The notes beneath the pieces are model-generated. The model ran no database searches and was not told the origin of the DNA. It worked only from the letters and a program-made list of their open reading frames with translations. This document shows positions 15,886-25,200 of a stretch of DNA of 64,000 bases, piece by piece (the first letter of the stretch is position 1; the number at the start of each line of letters is the position of its first letter). Source of the stretch: an uncultured Myxococcales bacterium (GTDB lineage Bacteria > Myxococcota_A > Polyangia > Polyangiales > Polyangiaceae); assembly GCA_937872925.1 (NCBI GenBank), contig CALMUT010000316.1:62001-126000 (forward strand), written 5' to 3'. The translations under genes and the position numbers were made by a program.

Positions 15886-17421
15886 GTGAGCTACCCCGTG
15901 ACGTTTGACGAAGCTCTCGACGTTTTGGGCATCGACGCGAGCGTCGATGAGAAGGGCGCGCGCCGGGCATACTTCCGAGCCGTCAAGGCGCATCCGCCGG
16001 AGCGGGACCCAGCGGGCTTCGAGCGCGTTCGCGAAGCATACGAACTAATCCGATCCGAGCTGCCCTATCGCGGTGCCGCGAATGCGTGGCGCGTAGAGCA
16101 GGCCCCCGAGGACAACAGCGATGGGCATCGCATTCCCACCGTGCCGATGGCGCTGGGAGCGTCCGAAGTCGCTCCTAAAAACGAAACTGAACCGTCCACG
16201 GGTGACTCCTTCTCAGCTACTGGCGGCAGCGAGGGTGTGACTTCGGAGATTGCCGTGGAGCGGGCGCTCCAGGCGAAACTCGACGGCCTCGAATACGGTT
16301 CGGAAGAGGCCATCCGCGCGTGTCGAGACGCCGTGAAAGCGGCGCCAGGCGTCCAGGCACTGCGCTGGGAGTTGATCGACCAGCTGGAATACTCAGAGCG
16401 TGCGCAAGAAGTTCCGGCGGAAGTTCTACGCGCCCATCGCGATGGCCTGCCCGGCTTCTTGGACTACTTGCTCTGGAATGCGCCCACGCGCCTGCGCCGA
16501 GACGAGCTGGCTCACGCCGCCGCCCAACCGGAAACTCGTGCCGCCGCGGCGTCCGCGTACACAAAGCTCGACCAACCGGTGCGCGCCGCGAAGCTCTTCA
16601 TACGCGTGTTGGAGGCGAGCGGTGGGGCTGACGCCAGTTTGGACTTTGCGGTGTGCGCGCCCACTCTCCTTGCCCTGCTGGCGCGGGGGAAGTGGAAGAC
16701 GGCACTCCGGCTTCAGTCGGCACTGAATGCGTCGGCGGAGCGCGCAGCTCTGTTCGAGCGCAGCTTCGAAGGCTCCGGTGACGTGCAGCGCCTGCTGGTA
16801 GCCGAGCTCTTCGCGGTGCGAGAGAGCTTGCCCAAGGCCGTGATTCAGGGAATGGCGGAAGCCCTGAGTCATTCGGACCCAGTCGATCACGATCACGATC
16901 TCGTGCTCTTCGCGCACTCCGAGCCTGGCGTCGCGCGCAGGGCGCAGCGAGTTCTGAAACGAGCTGCACCCAATCTGTACTCAATCTTCAACGCTTCACT
17001 TTCGCCCAAAGCTCATGGGTCGAAGGCGACCTATGATTCGGGATGCCTGAGGCCGATTATCGTTGGCGTCCTGCTGTTGAATCTTGTGCGGATGGCCGGC
17101 AAGACGGAGGATCCAGAGCCCGCCAGCCTTCCAGCCGCTCCAACCGTCATGGCCACTCCGGGACCAGCCGGGGCCGCCCGCCAGCTGTCTGCCTCGGGCA
17201 TCGCTGCCAGGTACGGCGTGGTGGAGGTCGTGCCGCTATTGCTCCGCATAGAAACGGCACTGGCGAAGCAGGAGTGCAGCGTGCCTCAGCGCGATGTGGA
17301 TTATGCTTTTACCCTCGCGGATGCGGTGGGTGCAGATGCCATGGTCTCGACGGCGATCACGAAGCTCCAAGATGAGTATCGGCGGGCTTGCCCCATGTTG
17401 AGCGAGGGCGGCGGACTGTGA
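15886..17421 (+). CDS. J-domain co-chaperone with C-terminal membrane anchor
   Basis: The 511-residue protein opens with a J-domain-like region (about residues 5-52): TFDEALDVLGIDASVDEKGA, RAYFRAVKAHPPERDPAGFE and REAYELI. The usual HPD tripeptide is replaced by HPPERDP, a variant seen in some bacterial J-proteins. A middle region of about 300 residues is helical, with repeated Ala/Leu patterns. One transmembrane segment (PIIVGVLLLNLVRMAG) lies near 388-404. The stop overlaps the GTG of the HscC-type Hsp70 gene (GTGA), so the pair is co-translated. In E. coli, HscC works with the membrane-anchored J-proteins DjlB and DjlC, which supports the assignment. GTG 15886 is preferred; GTG 15838 and GTG 15898 are possible. 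Confidence 0.72.
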   Translation: MSYPVTFDEALDVLGIDASVDEKGARRAYFRAVKAHPPERDPAGFERVREAYELIRSELPYRGAANAWRVEQAPEDNSDGHRIPTVPMALGASEVAPKNETEPSTGDSFSATGGSEGVTSEIAVERALQAKLDGLEYGSEEAIRACRDAVKAAPGVQALRWELIDQLEYSERAQEVPAEVLRAHRDGLPGFLDYLLWNAPTRLRRDELAHAAAQPETRAAAASAYTKLDQPVRAAKLFIRVLEASGGADASLDFAVCAPTLLALLARGKWKTALRLQSALNASAERAALFERSFEGSGDVQRLLVAELFAVRESLPKAVIQGMAEALSHSDPVDHDHDLVLFAHSEPGVARRAQRVLKRAAPNLYSIFNASLSPKAHGSKATYDSGCLRPIIVGVLLLNLVRMAGKTEDPEPASLPAAPTVMATPGPAGAARQLSASGIAARYGVVEVVPLLLRIETALAKQECSVPQRDVDYAFTLADAVGADAMVSTAITKLQDEYRRACPMLSEGGGL

Positions 17422-19133
17422 GTGGGGCGCACATCGGAATCGATTTGGGGACCACCTATTCGTTGGTCGCGACTCTCGTGGATGACGAGCCCCAGGTGCT
17501 GGAAAACGCGGTCGGCGAACTCTTGACCCCCAGCGCCGTCAGTCTGACGGATGATGGCGAGTTGCTCGTGGGGGCCGTGGCCCGCGCGCGTGCGACCACG
17601 CATCCAAAGGCGACGGCGCTCGCGTTCAAGAGAGACATGGGCACGGACCGCCTCGTGTCCTTGGGGGACCGTGAAATGCGCCCAGAGGAGCTGTCTGCGT
17701 TGGTGCTGGGAGCGTTGAAACGAGATGCCGAGGCGGTTCTGGGCCAGTCGATCGCGGAGGCCGTGGTTACGGTGCCGGCATACTTCGGTGAATTGGGGCG
17801 CCGAGCCACTCGGGACGCGTGTGAGCTTGCGGGTTTGCACGTCGAGCGAATTATCAACGAGCCCACCGCGGCGGCGCTGGCCTACGGCCTGCACGAACGG
17901 CATCGGGAAATGCGCGCTGTGGTCCTGGACCTGGGCGGCGGGACTTTTGACGTCACCGTGCTGGAGATCATGGAGGGCGTGATTGAGATCCAGGCGTCGG
18001 CCGGGGACTCTCGACTTGGAGGCGAGGACTTCGTCGACCGATTGTCCGATCATGTCGTCGCGGAGCTGCGCCAGCGCTATGATATCGACTTGGCGAGCGA
18101 CCCGCGCGGGCTGGCTCGTGTTCGCGACGCGGTGGAAATGGCGAAGCGGCGCCTGTCCAAGGACGCACGCACGCAAATCGCGTTGCCGCGCCTCGGCGCG
18201 TCCGCGCGCGACGTCGAGCTAGAGCTCACCTTGGACCAGGCCGAAGAGCTATGGCAACCGCTGCTTGGGCGCGTGCGTGGCCCTATCCGTCGGGCGCTGG
18301 GAGACGCTGGCTTGAAGCCAGAAGACGTTGATGAAGTGCTGCTAGTCGGTGGGGCAACGCGCATGCCCTGCGTTGTGCAGCTCGCCGCGACGCTATTCGG
18401 CCGGCTTCCTCTGCGCACGCTGCCGCCGGACTTCGCTGTGGCGCACGGCGCTGCGATTCAGGCCGCGCTGAAACGTGGTGACGCAGCTGTTGCGGACATG
18501 GTGGTCACGGACGTTGCACCGTTCACACTGGGCATTGCGGTGGGGGACAAGGTCGGTTCCCATGAAGTCTCGGGCCTCTTCGCACCGATCTTGGACCGAG
18601 GGACTGTGTTGCCGGCGAGCCGGGTGCGGACGTTTTCCACCATCAGCAACGGGCAGACGCAGATCAACGTGGAGGTCTACCAAGGAGAGCACTCGATCTG
18701 CCGTGAGAATCAGAAGCTCGGCGAGCTGTTGCTCAAGAAGATCCCTGCGAAGCCGGCGGGAGAAGAGTCCGTAGATGTTCGCTTCAGCTACGACATGAAT
18801 GGGATCCTGGACGTGGATGCCACCATCAAATCGACAGGGCGGACTTCGACGCTAACCATCGATCGCGGCGACGGGCGACTGACCGCGTCGCAGCGAAAGG
18901 AAATCAAGAAGCGCTTGCAGACTTTGAAGTTCCACCCGCGCGATGCGTTGCCTAACGCGACGGCCCTGGCACGAGCGGAGGCGCTCTATCTGGAGCTAGT
19001 GGGCACAGAACGAGACATTCTCAGCGACGCCATGCGTTCCATGCGCACGGCGCTGGAGTCCCAAGACCCAGTGCTGATCGAGCAAGCCCGAAGTACTCTG
19101 CTAGGGCTTGCGCACGATCTTGCGCAGCGGTGA
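17418..19133 (+). CDS. hscC: HscC-type Hsp70 chaperone
   Basis: The 571-residue protein is a complete Hsp70. The nucleotide-binding domain shows IGIDLGTTYS at 6-15, NEPTAAALAYGL near 147-158, VLDLGGGTFDVTVLE near 169-183 and a later VGGATRMP. The substrate-binding beta domain follows from about 375 (TPFTLGI-like block PFTLGIAVGD, VYQGE, FSYDMNGILDVDA). The helical lid is short, as in HscC, and the length is close to E. coli HscC (about 556). Residues GKLxxRTLPPDFAVAHGAAIQAA resemble HscC more than DnaK. It starts at GTG 17418 inside the J-protein stop. It is a specialised, not housekeeping, chaperone. Confidence 0.9.
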   Translation: MSGAHIGIDLGTTYSLVATLVDDEPQVLENAVGELLTPSAVSLTDDGELLVGAVARARATTHPKATALAFKRDMGTDRLVSLGDREMRPEELSALVLGALKRDAEAVLGQSIAEAVVTVPAYFGELGRRATRDACELAGLHVERIINEPTAAALAYGLHERHREMRAVVLDLGGGTFDVTVLEIMEGVIEIQASAGDSRLGGEDFVDRLSDHVVAELRQRYDIDLASDPRGLARVRDAVEMAKRRLSKDARTQIALPRLGASARDVELELTLDQAEELWQPLLGRVRGPIRRALGDAGLKPEDVDEVLLVGGATRMPCVVQLAATLFGRLPLRTLPPDFAVAHGAAIQAALKRGDAAVADMVVTDVAPFTLGIAVGDKVGSHEVSGLFAPILDRGTVLPASRVRTFSTISNGQTQINVEVYQGEHSICRENQKLGELLLKKIPAKPAGEESVDVRFSYDMNGILDVDATIKSTGRTSTLTIDRGDGRLTASQRKEIKKRLQTLKFHPRDALPNATALARAEALYLELVGTERDILSDAMRSMRTALESQDPVLIEQARSTLLGLAHDLAQR

Positions 19134-19446
19134 AACTCGACGCTGAAGTCTCGCGGGCACGGCCAACCGAAGGTGAATGCCCGGCGTGTAGCCCATAGTT
19201 TCTGCGCTGCGTCGCGCTCCCGCTCGCGTCCAGGCGCGAAGTGCGGAGCGTCGGCGCTGCTCGAAACGCGAAGGCCTTGCCGCCATCGGCGCTGCCGCCG
19301 CGAGCTTTGCGCAGGTCGCCGGAAACCCGCTCAGTGGCATGTCCTTCAACGCGCAGTTGCTCCGAGATGTCTGGGTCTGGCACGTCGCGTGCTGTGCGGT
19401 CCAAGTGTGATCCTCGAAGTAGAGACGAACTCGAGACCGGGCAAAG
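19134..19446. other. Intergenic region, no supported gene
   Basis: The 313 bases between the Hsp70 and transglutaminase-like genes hold only short frames with poor coding bias. I saw no hairpin with a U-run, no tRNA and no clear promoter boxes. Confidence 0.5.
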
Positions 19447-20229
19447 ATGTCAGCTGATAGAACTTCCAACTCACCAGCCGCAGGTGGGTCGGCTGCGCCA
19501 AGGACGGAGCCGGACCGAGACCATACGCAGACGCCGCGTCGATTGGCCGACCACACGCACCCGCTCGTGGAAGCGACGGCATTGAAGCTCACAGCAGAAG
19601 AGACGACGGACCGGGGCCGCCTTCAGCGGATTTTCAACTACGTCCGCGACATCAACTTTGCGTTTCCCGTAGAGGGGGACTTCGTCTCGGCGTCGGAGAC
19701 GATCCGGCTTGGGTACGGCCAGTGCAACACGAAGAGTACGCTGCTTCTCGCCCTCTGCAGAGCCGCAGGGATCCCGGCACGGATCCATTTTTCTCTGATC
19801 AACAAGGAGATCCAGCGCGGTCCGTTTCGAGGTTTCTTGTATCGCCTCATTCCCGAGGCCATCTCCCATAGCTGGATCGAGGTCGAGATTGATGGTGAGT
19901 GGCGGCAAGTCGACTCGTTCATCAACGACCTTGCCTTTCACCGCGGTGCTGTCGCCGAAATTCGCCGGCGCGGTTGGCAGACCGGATTCTCGGTGACGCG
20001 CGTCGGTGGCGAGCCAAGCGCGGAGCTGGACCTGGACGGCAAGCACTTCTCGCAGATGGGCGCGGTGACCGACGACCATGGCGTTTGGAATGACCCCGCC
20101 GACTACTACGCCTCGGATCGGTATAAGAATCGCCCAGGTCGCCTCAAGCATTGGCTCTATCGCTGGGCGATACTCGGCGCCAACCGCCGAGTATCCGCGA
20201 TCCGTCGGAGTGGCGAACAACGAACGTGA
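19447..20229 (+). CDS. Transglutaminase-like domain protein
   Basis: The 260-residue protein has no signal peptide. It carries a transglutaminase-like (microbial cysteine peptidase) domain from about residue 58 to 160. The putative triad is Cys93 in GYGQCNTKS, His141 in SHSWIEVEIDG and Asp156 in WRQVDSF. This fold covers amidases and peptidases as well as crosslinking enzymes. The first 35 residues are polar and low-complexity. The gene follows the Hsp70 gene by 313 bases and converges with the C45 gene. A cytoplasmic hydrolase role is the likelier reading; substrate unknown. Confidence 0.78.
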   Translation: MSADRTSNSPAAGGSAAPRTEPDRDHTQTPRRLADHTHPLVEATALKLTAEETTDRGRLQRIFNYVRDINFAFPVEGDFVSASETIRLGYGQCNTKSTLLLALCRAAGIPARIHFSLINKEIQRGPFRGFLYRLIPEAISHSWIEVEIDGEWRQVDSFINDLAFHRGAVAEIRRRGWQTGFSVTRVGGEPSAELDLDGKHFSQMGAVTDDHGVWNDPADYYASDRYKNRPGRLKHWLYRWAILGANRRVSAIRRSGEQRT

Positions 20230-20261
20230 GTTCGCTGCGGCCAGAATAGGGTTCTGGGTCG

Positions 20262-21455
20262 CTAAACAGCGGGCAGCGCGCTGTCGGCACCACGCTGTGT
20301 CTCTTCGGCGGCGGCGCGTGTGTCGAGGGCGTGCAGCTCGTATTCGCCCTGGCAGGTCCGACCGACGATTAGCTTAATAGCGCGGGCGCGTGGGTCGATC
20401 AGGGCGTGCATGATGGTCATGTTGAGCGCGTCGCCATGGCAGCAGATGGTGTTCATGCCGCCGCTGCCGTTGTCGTGATCTGCAAGTAGCGCGCGAATGT
20501 CGTTTTGGGAGTAAGCATGCCCGTCCCGCAAGATTTCCAGATAGCGTCGCTCGCGCTCGATGTTGGTGGCATGGATGTCGTAGCCCGCGCCGATGCCCGT
20601 GGTGATCGCGCCTACGGGCACTTCGACGTGCTGCAATTCCGGCAGCAAATACTTGTTGAAGGCGTACAGGATCGCGTCGTCGCTGGGCAGGCGTGGCTTG
20701 CGTCGCGTCGCGGAGAGCTCTACTACCGCGCGCGCTCCGGAAGCATCTACGAGCGTGATGAGCCCGCCATTGGTGACGGGTGTGCGCTTGATGAGCTGCA
20801 CGGCCTCGGCCACATCGTGACAGGCATCGAGACACTCTTGGGCGAGAAGCGTGACGAGGAGCGCCGCCTTGCGGCGGTCGATGTCGGTGGCGAAGGCTTG
20901 GTTGACGGTTAGGGCAAGACCATGCTGGTTGACCCCGGCGATCGCCCCGACCATCGCAGGATAGGTGACCGAGAGCGACGCCGCCGCGTCGTCGGGCCGA
21001 CTGCGTCGGAGCACCAAGAAGCGTTCGAAGGACGGCGGGAAGTCGTGGTTGTAGGCCAACAACGGGGCGCCTGCGGCGGTCCGTTCCGCTGAGAACGCTA
21101 GCGCCGTGCAGCCGAGACGAATACTCGGGTTGGCGCTTTCGATCTCGAAGGCGTTGAAGCCGTAGAGCTGCGCTGGCCGCACGCCGAAGCCCTGGGCCAA
21201 GCCATCCAGCGCATCTAGGTAACGTCCGCCAGCATGATCGCTCAGCAGCCCGCGGTGCCTCTTCAAGTAGACCGCCCCGCCGACTGCCACTGCGGCTTTC
21301 AGTGCCACTTGGTGAACTCCGGCCGGGAGCCAGCTGGGCGCGAGCGGCAGCGCGCGGAGGCCATCGTACATGGGCCCAAGGGCGTCGCGACACGCCTCGC
21401 CCTGCTGCCGGCCCATCGCAAAGGGAGAGCCCGAGGTCTCCAGGACTTGGATCAT
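20262..21455 (-). CDS. C45-family autoproteolytic acyltransferase/hydrolase
   Basis: This 397-residue protein has the C45 (acyl-CoA:6-aminopenicillanate acyltransferase) organisation. The conserved Cys116 in LGCTALAF is where these Ntn-hydrolases cut themselves to expose the nucleophile. LLAYNHDFPPSF, GVNQHGLALTVN near 188-200 and the closing YELHAL are typical. GMNTICCH near 344-351 supplies further conserved residues. The family acts on acyl amides of varied substrates. No signal peptide is visible, so it is probably cytoplasmic. ATG 21455 is the clear start. It could take part in lipid or secondary-metabolite acyl chemistry, but no biosynthetic cluster is next to it. Confidence 0.82.
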   Translation of the reverse strand: MIQVLETSGSPFAMGRQQGEACRDALGPMYDGLRALPLAPSWLPAGVHQVALKAAVAVGGAVYLKRHRGLLSDHAGGRYLDALDGLAQGFGVRPAQLYGFNAFEIESANPSIRLGCTALAFSAERTAAGAPLLAYNHDFPPSFERFLVLRRSRPDDAAASLSVTYPAMVGAIAGVNQHGLALTVNQAFATDIDRRKAALLVTLLAQECLDACHDVAEAVQLIKRTPVTNGGLITLVDASGARAVVELSATRRKPRLPSDDAILYAFNKYLLPELQHVEVPVGAITTGIGAGYDIHATNIERERRYLEILRDGHAYSQNDIRALLADHDNGSGGMNTICCHGDALNMTIMHALIDPRARAIKLIVGRTCQGEYELHALDTRAAAEETQRGADSALPAV

Positions 21456-21550
21456 GCTCCGAGAGTAGCTGCTACGGCATCGAGCACAAGCCGCGGCAAG
21501 CGCCAGGAGCTAGGTATCCTCTACGGCGTCGACCACAAGCTGCGGCGGGC

Positions 21551-22117
21551 CTAGGTACTGAGTAGCCGCCGCTTGAGCTGATGGGCCTGCGCCGCTGCGA
21601 CAATGCCGCGGCAAAGCAGCATGAACACCAGCGCCTTGATCAACAGGCCACTGGTGAGCGCAAGCAGTGACATTGCCGCGCCGGCGACGTGACCCAACAC
21701 CCAGACCACGAGACCCAACGTGATTGCCGCGGCCGGGGCGCGACGAGCGGCTTTCCACGCTCCGAGCATCACGACGCCGATGCTGCCGTTGACCACCAGG
21801 TGCGCGACGCCATGGGCGACGTCCCGGGAGCCGGTGAGGTCGGCGCGGTAGTTGATGCTGAAGAGAAAGGCCCCCACCAACAGATGCAGCAGCCCGACCA
21901 CCAACAGAATCGTCGCGGCATTGCGCGCATGCTCCTGAAGCTCACGAAATTCGAGATGCGAGGCTTCGAGGCGCGCTTCCAGGGCGTCCCGCAACTCCCG
22001 GGACAGCGTGGCGCCGCAGCTGGCGCATTGCCTCTCCCCATAGCGCACGGCGTTTTTGCATTTTGGGCATGGCACGCTGATGCTGCGCAGACTCGCGCCG
22101 GCTCCCTCGCTGGGCAT
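21551..22117 (-). CDS. Zinc-ribbon membrane protein, four TM segments
   Basis: The 188-residue protein begins at ATG 22117 with a zinc-ribbon: CPKC at 17-20 and CASC at 31-34. A basic/acidic helix (LRDALEARLEASHLEFRELQ) leads to four transmembrane segments between about 67 and 175. The zinc knuckle faces the cytoplasm. Many bacterial proteins with this layout are of unknown function. It lies 113 bases beyond the end of the SNF2 gene in the same direction, so it could be the last gene of that unit. Confidence 0.65.
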   Translation of the reverse strand: MPSEGAGASLRSISVPCPKCKNAVRYGERQCASCGATLSRELRDALEARLEASHLEFRELQEHARNAATILLVVGLLHLLVGAFLFSINYRADLTGSRDVAHGVAHLVVNGSIGVVMLGAWKAARRAPAAAITLGLVVWVLGHVAGAAMSLLALTSGLLIKALVFMLLCRGIVAAAQAHQLKRRLLST

Positions 22118-22230
22118 GGCCCGGCACTGTGGCGCGTGCTCGGACCCACATGCAAGGCGCGCGATGCGGGGGCCGTGGCGGCCGCCTGCGCTGCCGGCCC
22201 GGCAAGGAGCTTGAGCGGGGTGCAACCCGC

Positions 22231-25200
22231 TCAAGGGGAGGCTTCGCGGAGCAGATCCAGCAACTCGGAAGTGTCGAGTCCAGCGACGCGCTCCGTGCCG
22301 TCCAGAAGCGCCGTCGCCAACTCGCGCTTCCGCGCGTGCAGCTCGGTCACGCTTTCTTCGATACTGTGGCGCATCAGCAAGCGGTACACGGTCACCGCGC
22401 GCTTTTGTCCGATGCGGTGGGCGCGATCCGTGGCTTGCGCCTCGACCGCCGGGTTCCACCACGGGTCCAGGTGAATGACGTAGTCTGCTGCAGTCAGGTT
22501 CAGACCGAAACCACCGGCCTTGAGACTGACCAAGAAGAGCGGTGTGCTGCCGCTCTGGAAAGCGTCCACGCGGCGCTGCCGCTGGGCCTTCGGCACGGAT
22601 CCGTCCAGGTATTCATAAGGGATGCGCCGCTCGTCCAACTGCTCGCGCACCAAACTCAAGAAGTCTACGAACTGGCTGAATACGAGCGCACGATGTTGGT
22701 TTTCCGTCAGCTCTTCCGCAAGCTCCAAGAAAGCGTCGATCTTGGAGGACTCGGGTTCCGCGTCCGGGAAGATCAGACGCGGATGGCAGCAGAAGCGTCT
22801 CAGCCGCGTGATCTCCGCGAGGATTTCCAGCTTATTGTCCCGGCGACCCGCTGCCGTGAAGAGTTTTTCGTGTACTTGCTTGCGCAAGACGGCGTAGCGG
22901 ATCTTCTCTGCTTCGGAGAAGCGTACTTCGTGGACCACCTCGGTCAGAGGGGGCAATTCCGACAGCACGCGCGCTTTGGTGCGCCTCAGGATGTAGGGTT
23001 CCAAGCGACGTCGGAGTTCTGCCTGCGCTACCTCGTCTCGGTCGGTTTCGATCGGCCGCAAGAACTGCCTGCGGAAGTGCTTCCACTCGCCGAGCAGGCC
23101 GGGATTGAGAAAGTGAAAGATGCTCCAGACGTCCCCCAAATGATTCTCCAAGGGGGTGCCGGTGGCAGCGATGCGCACGTCGGCCTGCAAGCCGTAGGCA
23201 GCCTTGGCTCTCAGGGAGGTTGCGTTCTTGATGAACTGCGCTTCGTCCAGGATTGCGGTGTCCCAGTGGATTTGCGCGAGCTGCGCGGCGTCCTGCTGCA
23301 AGAGCGCGTAGCTGGCAACCACGACTCCGGGACCTTGCTGCAGGAACTGACCCAATTCCCGTCGGCGCGTCTTTCCGAGGTACTCCATGGCACGCAGTTC
23401 CGGTGCGAAGCGTTGGATCTCCTTGACCCAGTTCACACAAACACTGGTCGGCGCCACCACCAACGTCGGCCCGGCGCGCCGCAGCACCAGCGCGATGAGC
23501 TGCAGCGTCTTGCCCAGACCCATGTCGTCCGCGAGGCATGCCCCGAGCCCGAGCTCTGCCAGGCGGCTCAGCCATTGGTAGCCCGCTCGCTGGTATGGCC
23601 GCAGCTCCGCATGTAGATCCGCGGGCAGCTCGAAGTCTTCGCGCTCCAGTTCGGACACTCTCGCCAGCCATGCGCGCGCGTCTGCGTCGAGTTCAAAGCC
23701 GTTGGTCGGCTCCGCGAGTTCGCGCAACGCCGCCAGGGCGCCACGGTGCAGCAACATCCCACTTTCGGTCGCCGGCAGCGGTGCGCCTTGTCGACTTTTG
23801 GCTGGGGCGGAGCCGCTGCTGCGGAGGCATGCCAACACCCGACGGACCTTGGCCTCGACCTCCACGTAGTCTCCGTCGGCCAAGCGCACGAAGCGTCCCA
23901 AGCCGACGGGCGCCGCTTTGGCGAGCTGCTCCAGGCTCAGGTGGTCCACCTCGCTCAGCTTCACCTCGCCGCGTGCCAAGTACCAACCCTTGATGCAACG
24001 CAGCTGCCCGTGCAGGTTGCTCGAACGCGCCGTTCCGCGAAGCCGCAGCGCCGTGCGCTCCGGCCACTCGAATGCGTGCGCGACTCGAGCGTCGCGCAGT
24101 TCACTGAGCAAGCCCAGCAGGCCTTCCTCACCGACCACCCAGCTATCGGGAGGGTCCAACGGGCTGCGTGGCGTTTCGCTGACCGGAGGCAAGCTGGCGC
24201 AGACGGCGATCAGCGCGTCGACTTGATGACGTTCCCGTGGAAGGTCGCGCTGACAGCGCATCCGCCGTCCTTTCTGGAACAGCTTGATGCGCTGCCGGCC
24301 GTCTCCCGCAACAAAGAAACGACCCAAGCGGCCGAAGGGTCGCACACCGAACTGCACCAACCATGCGCCAGAGTGCAAGGCCACGCGCACCACGGGGGTT
24401 GCGTCGGCCTCGACTTCTTGCTCCACGCCCAACTCTTCGCTCACGACATCCACGCTGAGCGAGAGCTTGCCCAGTACTTCCAGCAGCTCGGCTTCTTTTG
24501 CCTTGGGGATCCGCACGCCGTGGGGCAAGGCATCCATCACGCGCCCCATGTCCTCGCTCACTCGATAGACGCGCAGGCGGTCCGCAGCCTCGACGCTCAC
24601 GTTGACGCCCGTCACTGCGCCCCGGGGCTCCACCACCACGTGGATGTGCCCCGCGGTCTCTTGGGTTTCGACCCGCGCTCGGCCGCGAAGCACCGACACC
24701 GGCAGCATCGACCGTGCGCCGTTGAACACTCGGGGGTGTCCAATCAGTGCCTCGACGGCGTCTTCCGTTGGTTCACGCTCCGCGACATAAAGCTCCCGTG
24801 AGCAATCCAGCACCCGGACGTCTTCAGCGGGCAGCCGATCCCGATACTCGAAGAGACTCGCCCAGCTCATGCGACGCCCAGCCGTCCAGGTGCCCATGTC
24901 CGAACGGAACTCTTGCAGCGCCGGTCGCACCAACTCGCCATCCGCCATGTCGACGAACCACGCCACGCGATAGACTAGGTCCGTCGTTTGCTGGAGCTGC
25001 TCGGACACCTGTCCCAAGCGCTGCAGCGCTTTCTCCCATTCAGGCTTGGCTTGCAGCCCCGTCCACAGCGAAAGCGCGGGCGGCGCCGGCTGCAGCATTT
25101 CCCAGTTCCAGCCCTTTTGCTGCAAGGCATTGTCGGCCTGTCCCGCATCGAAGCGCCGCGCAAGGCAGAGCCCTTGCCCCGCGATCCACGTGTAGCCAGC

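Noticed and set aside
22129-24801. Two large plus-strand frames opposite the SNF2 gene
   Set aside because: They are antisense to helicase motifs with clean coding bias on the other strand.
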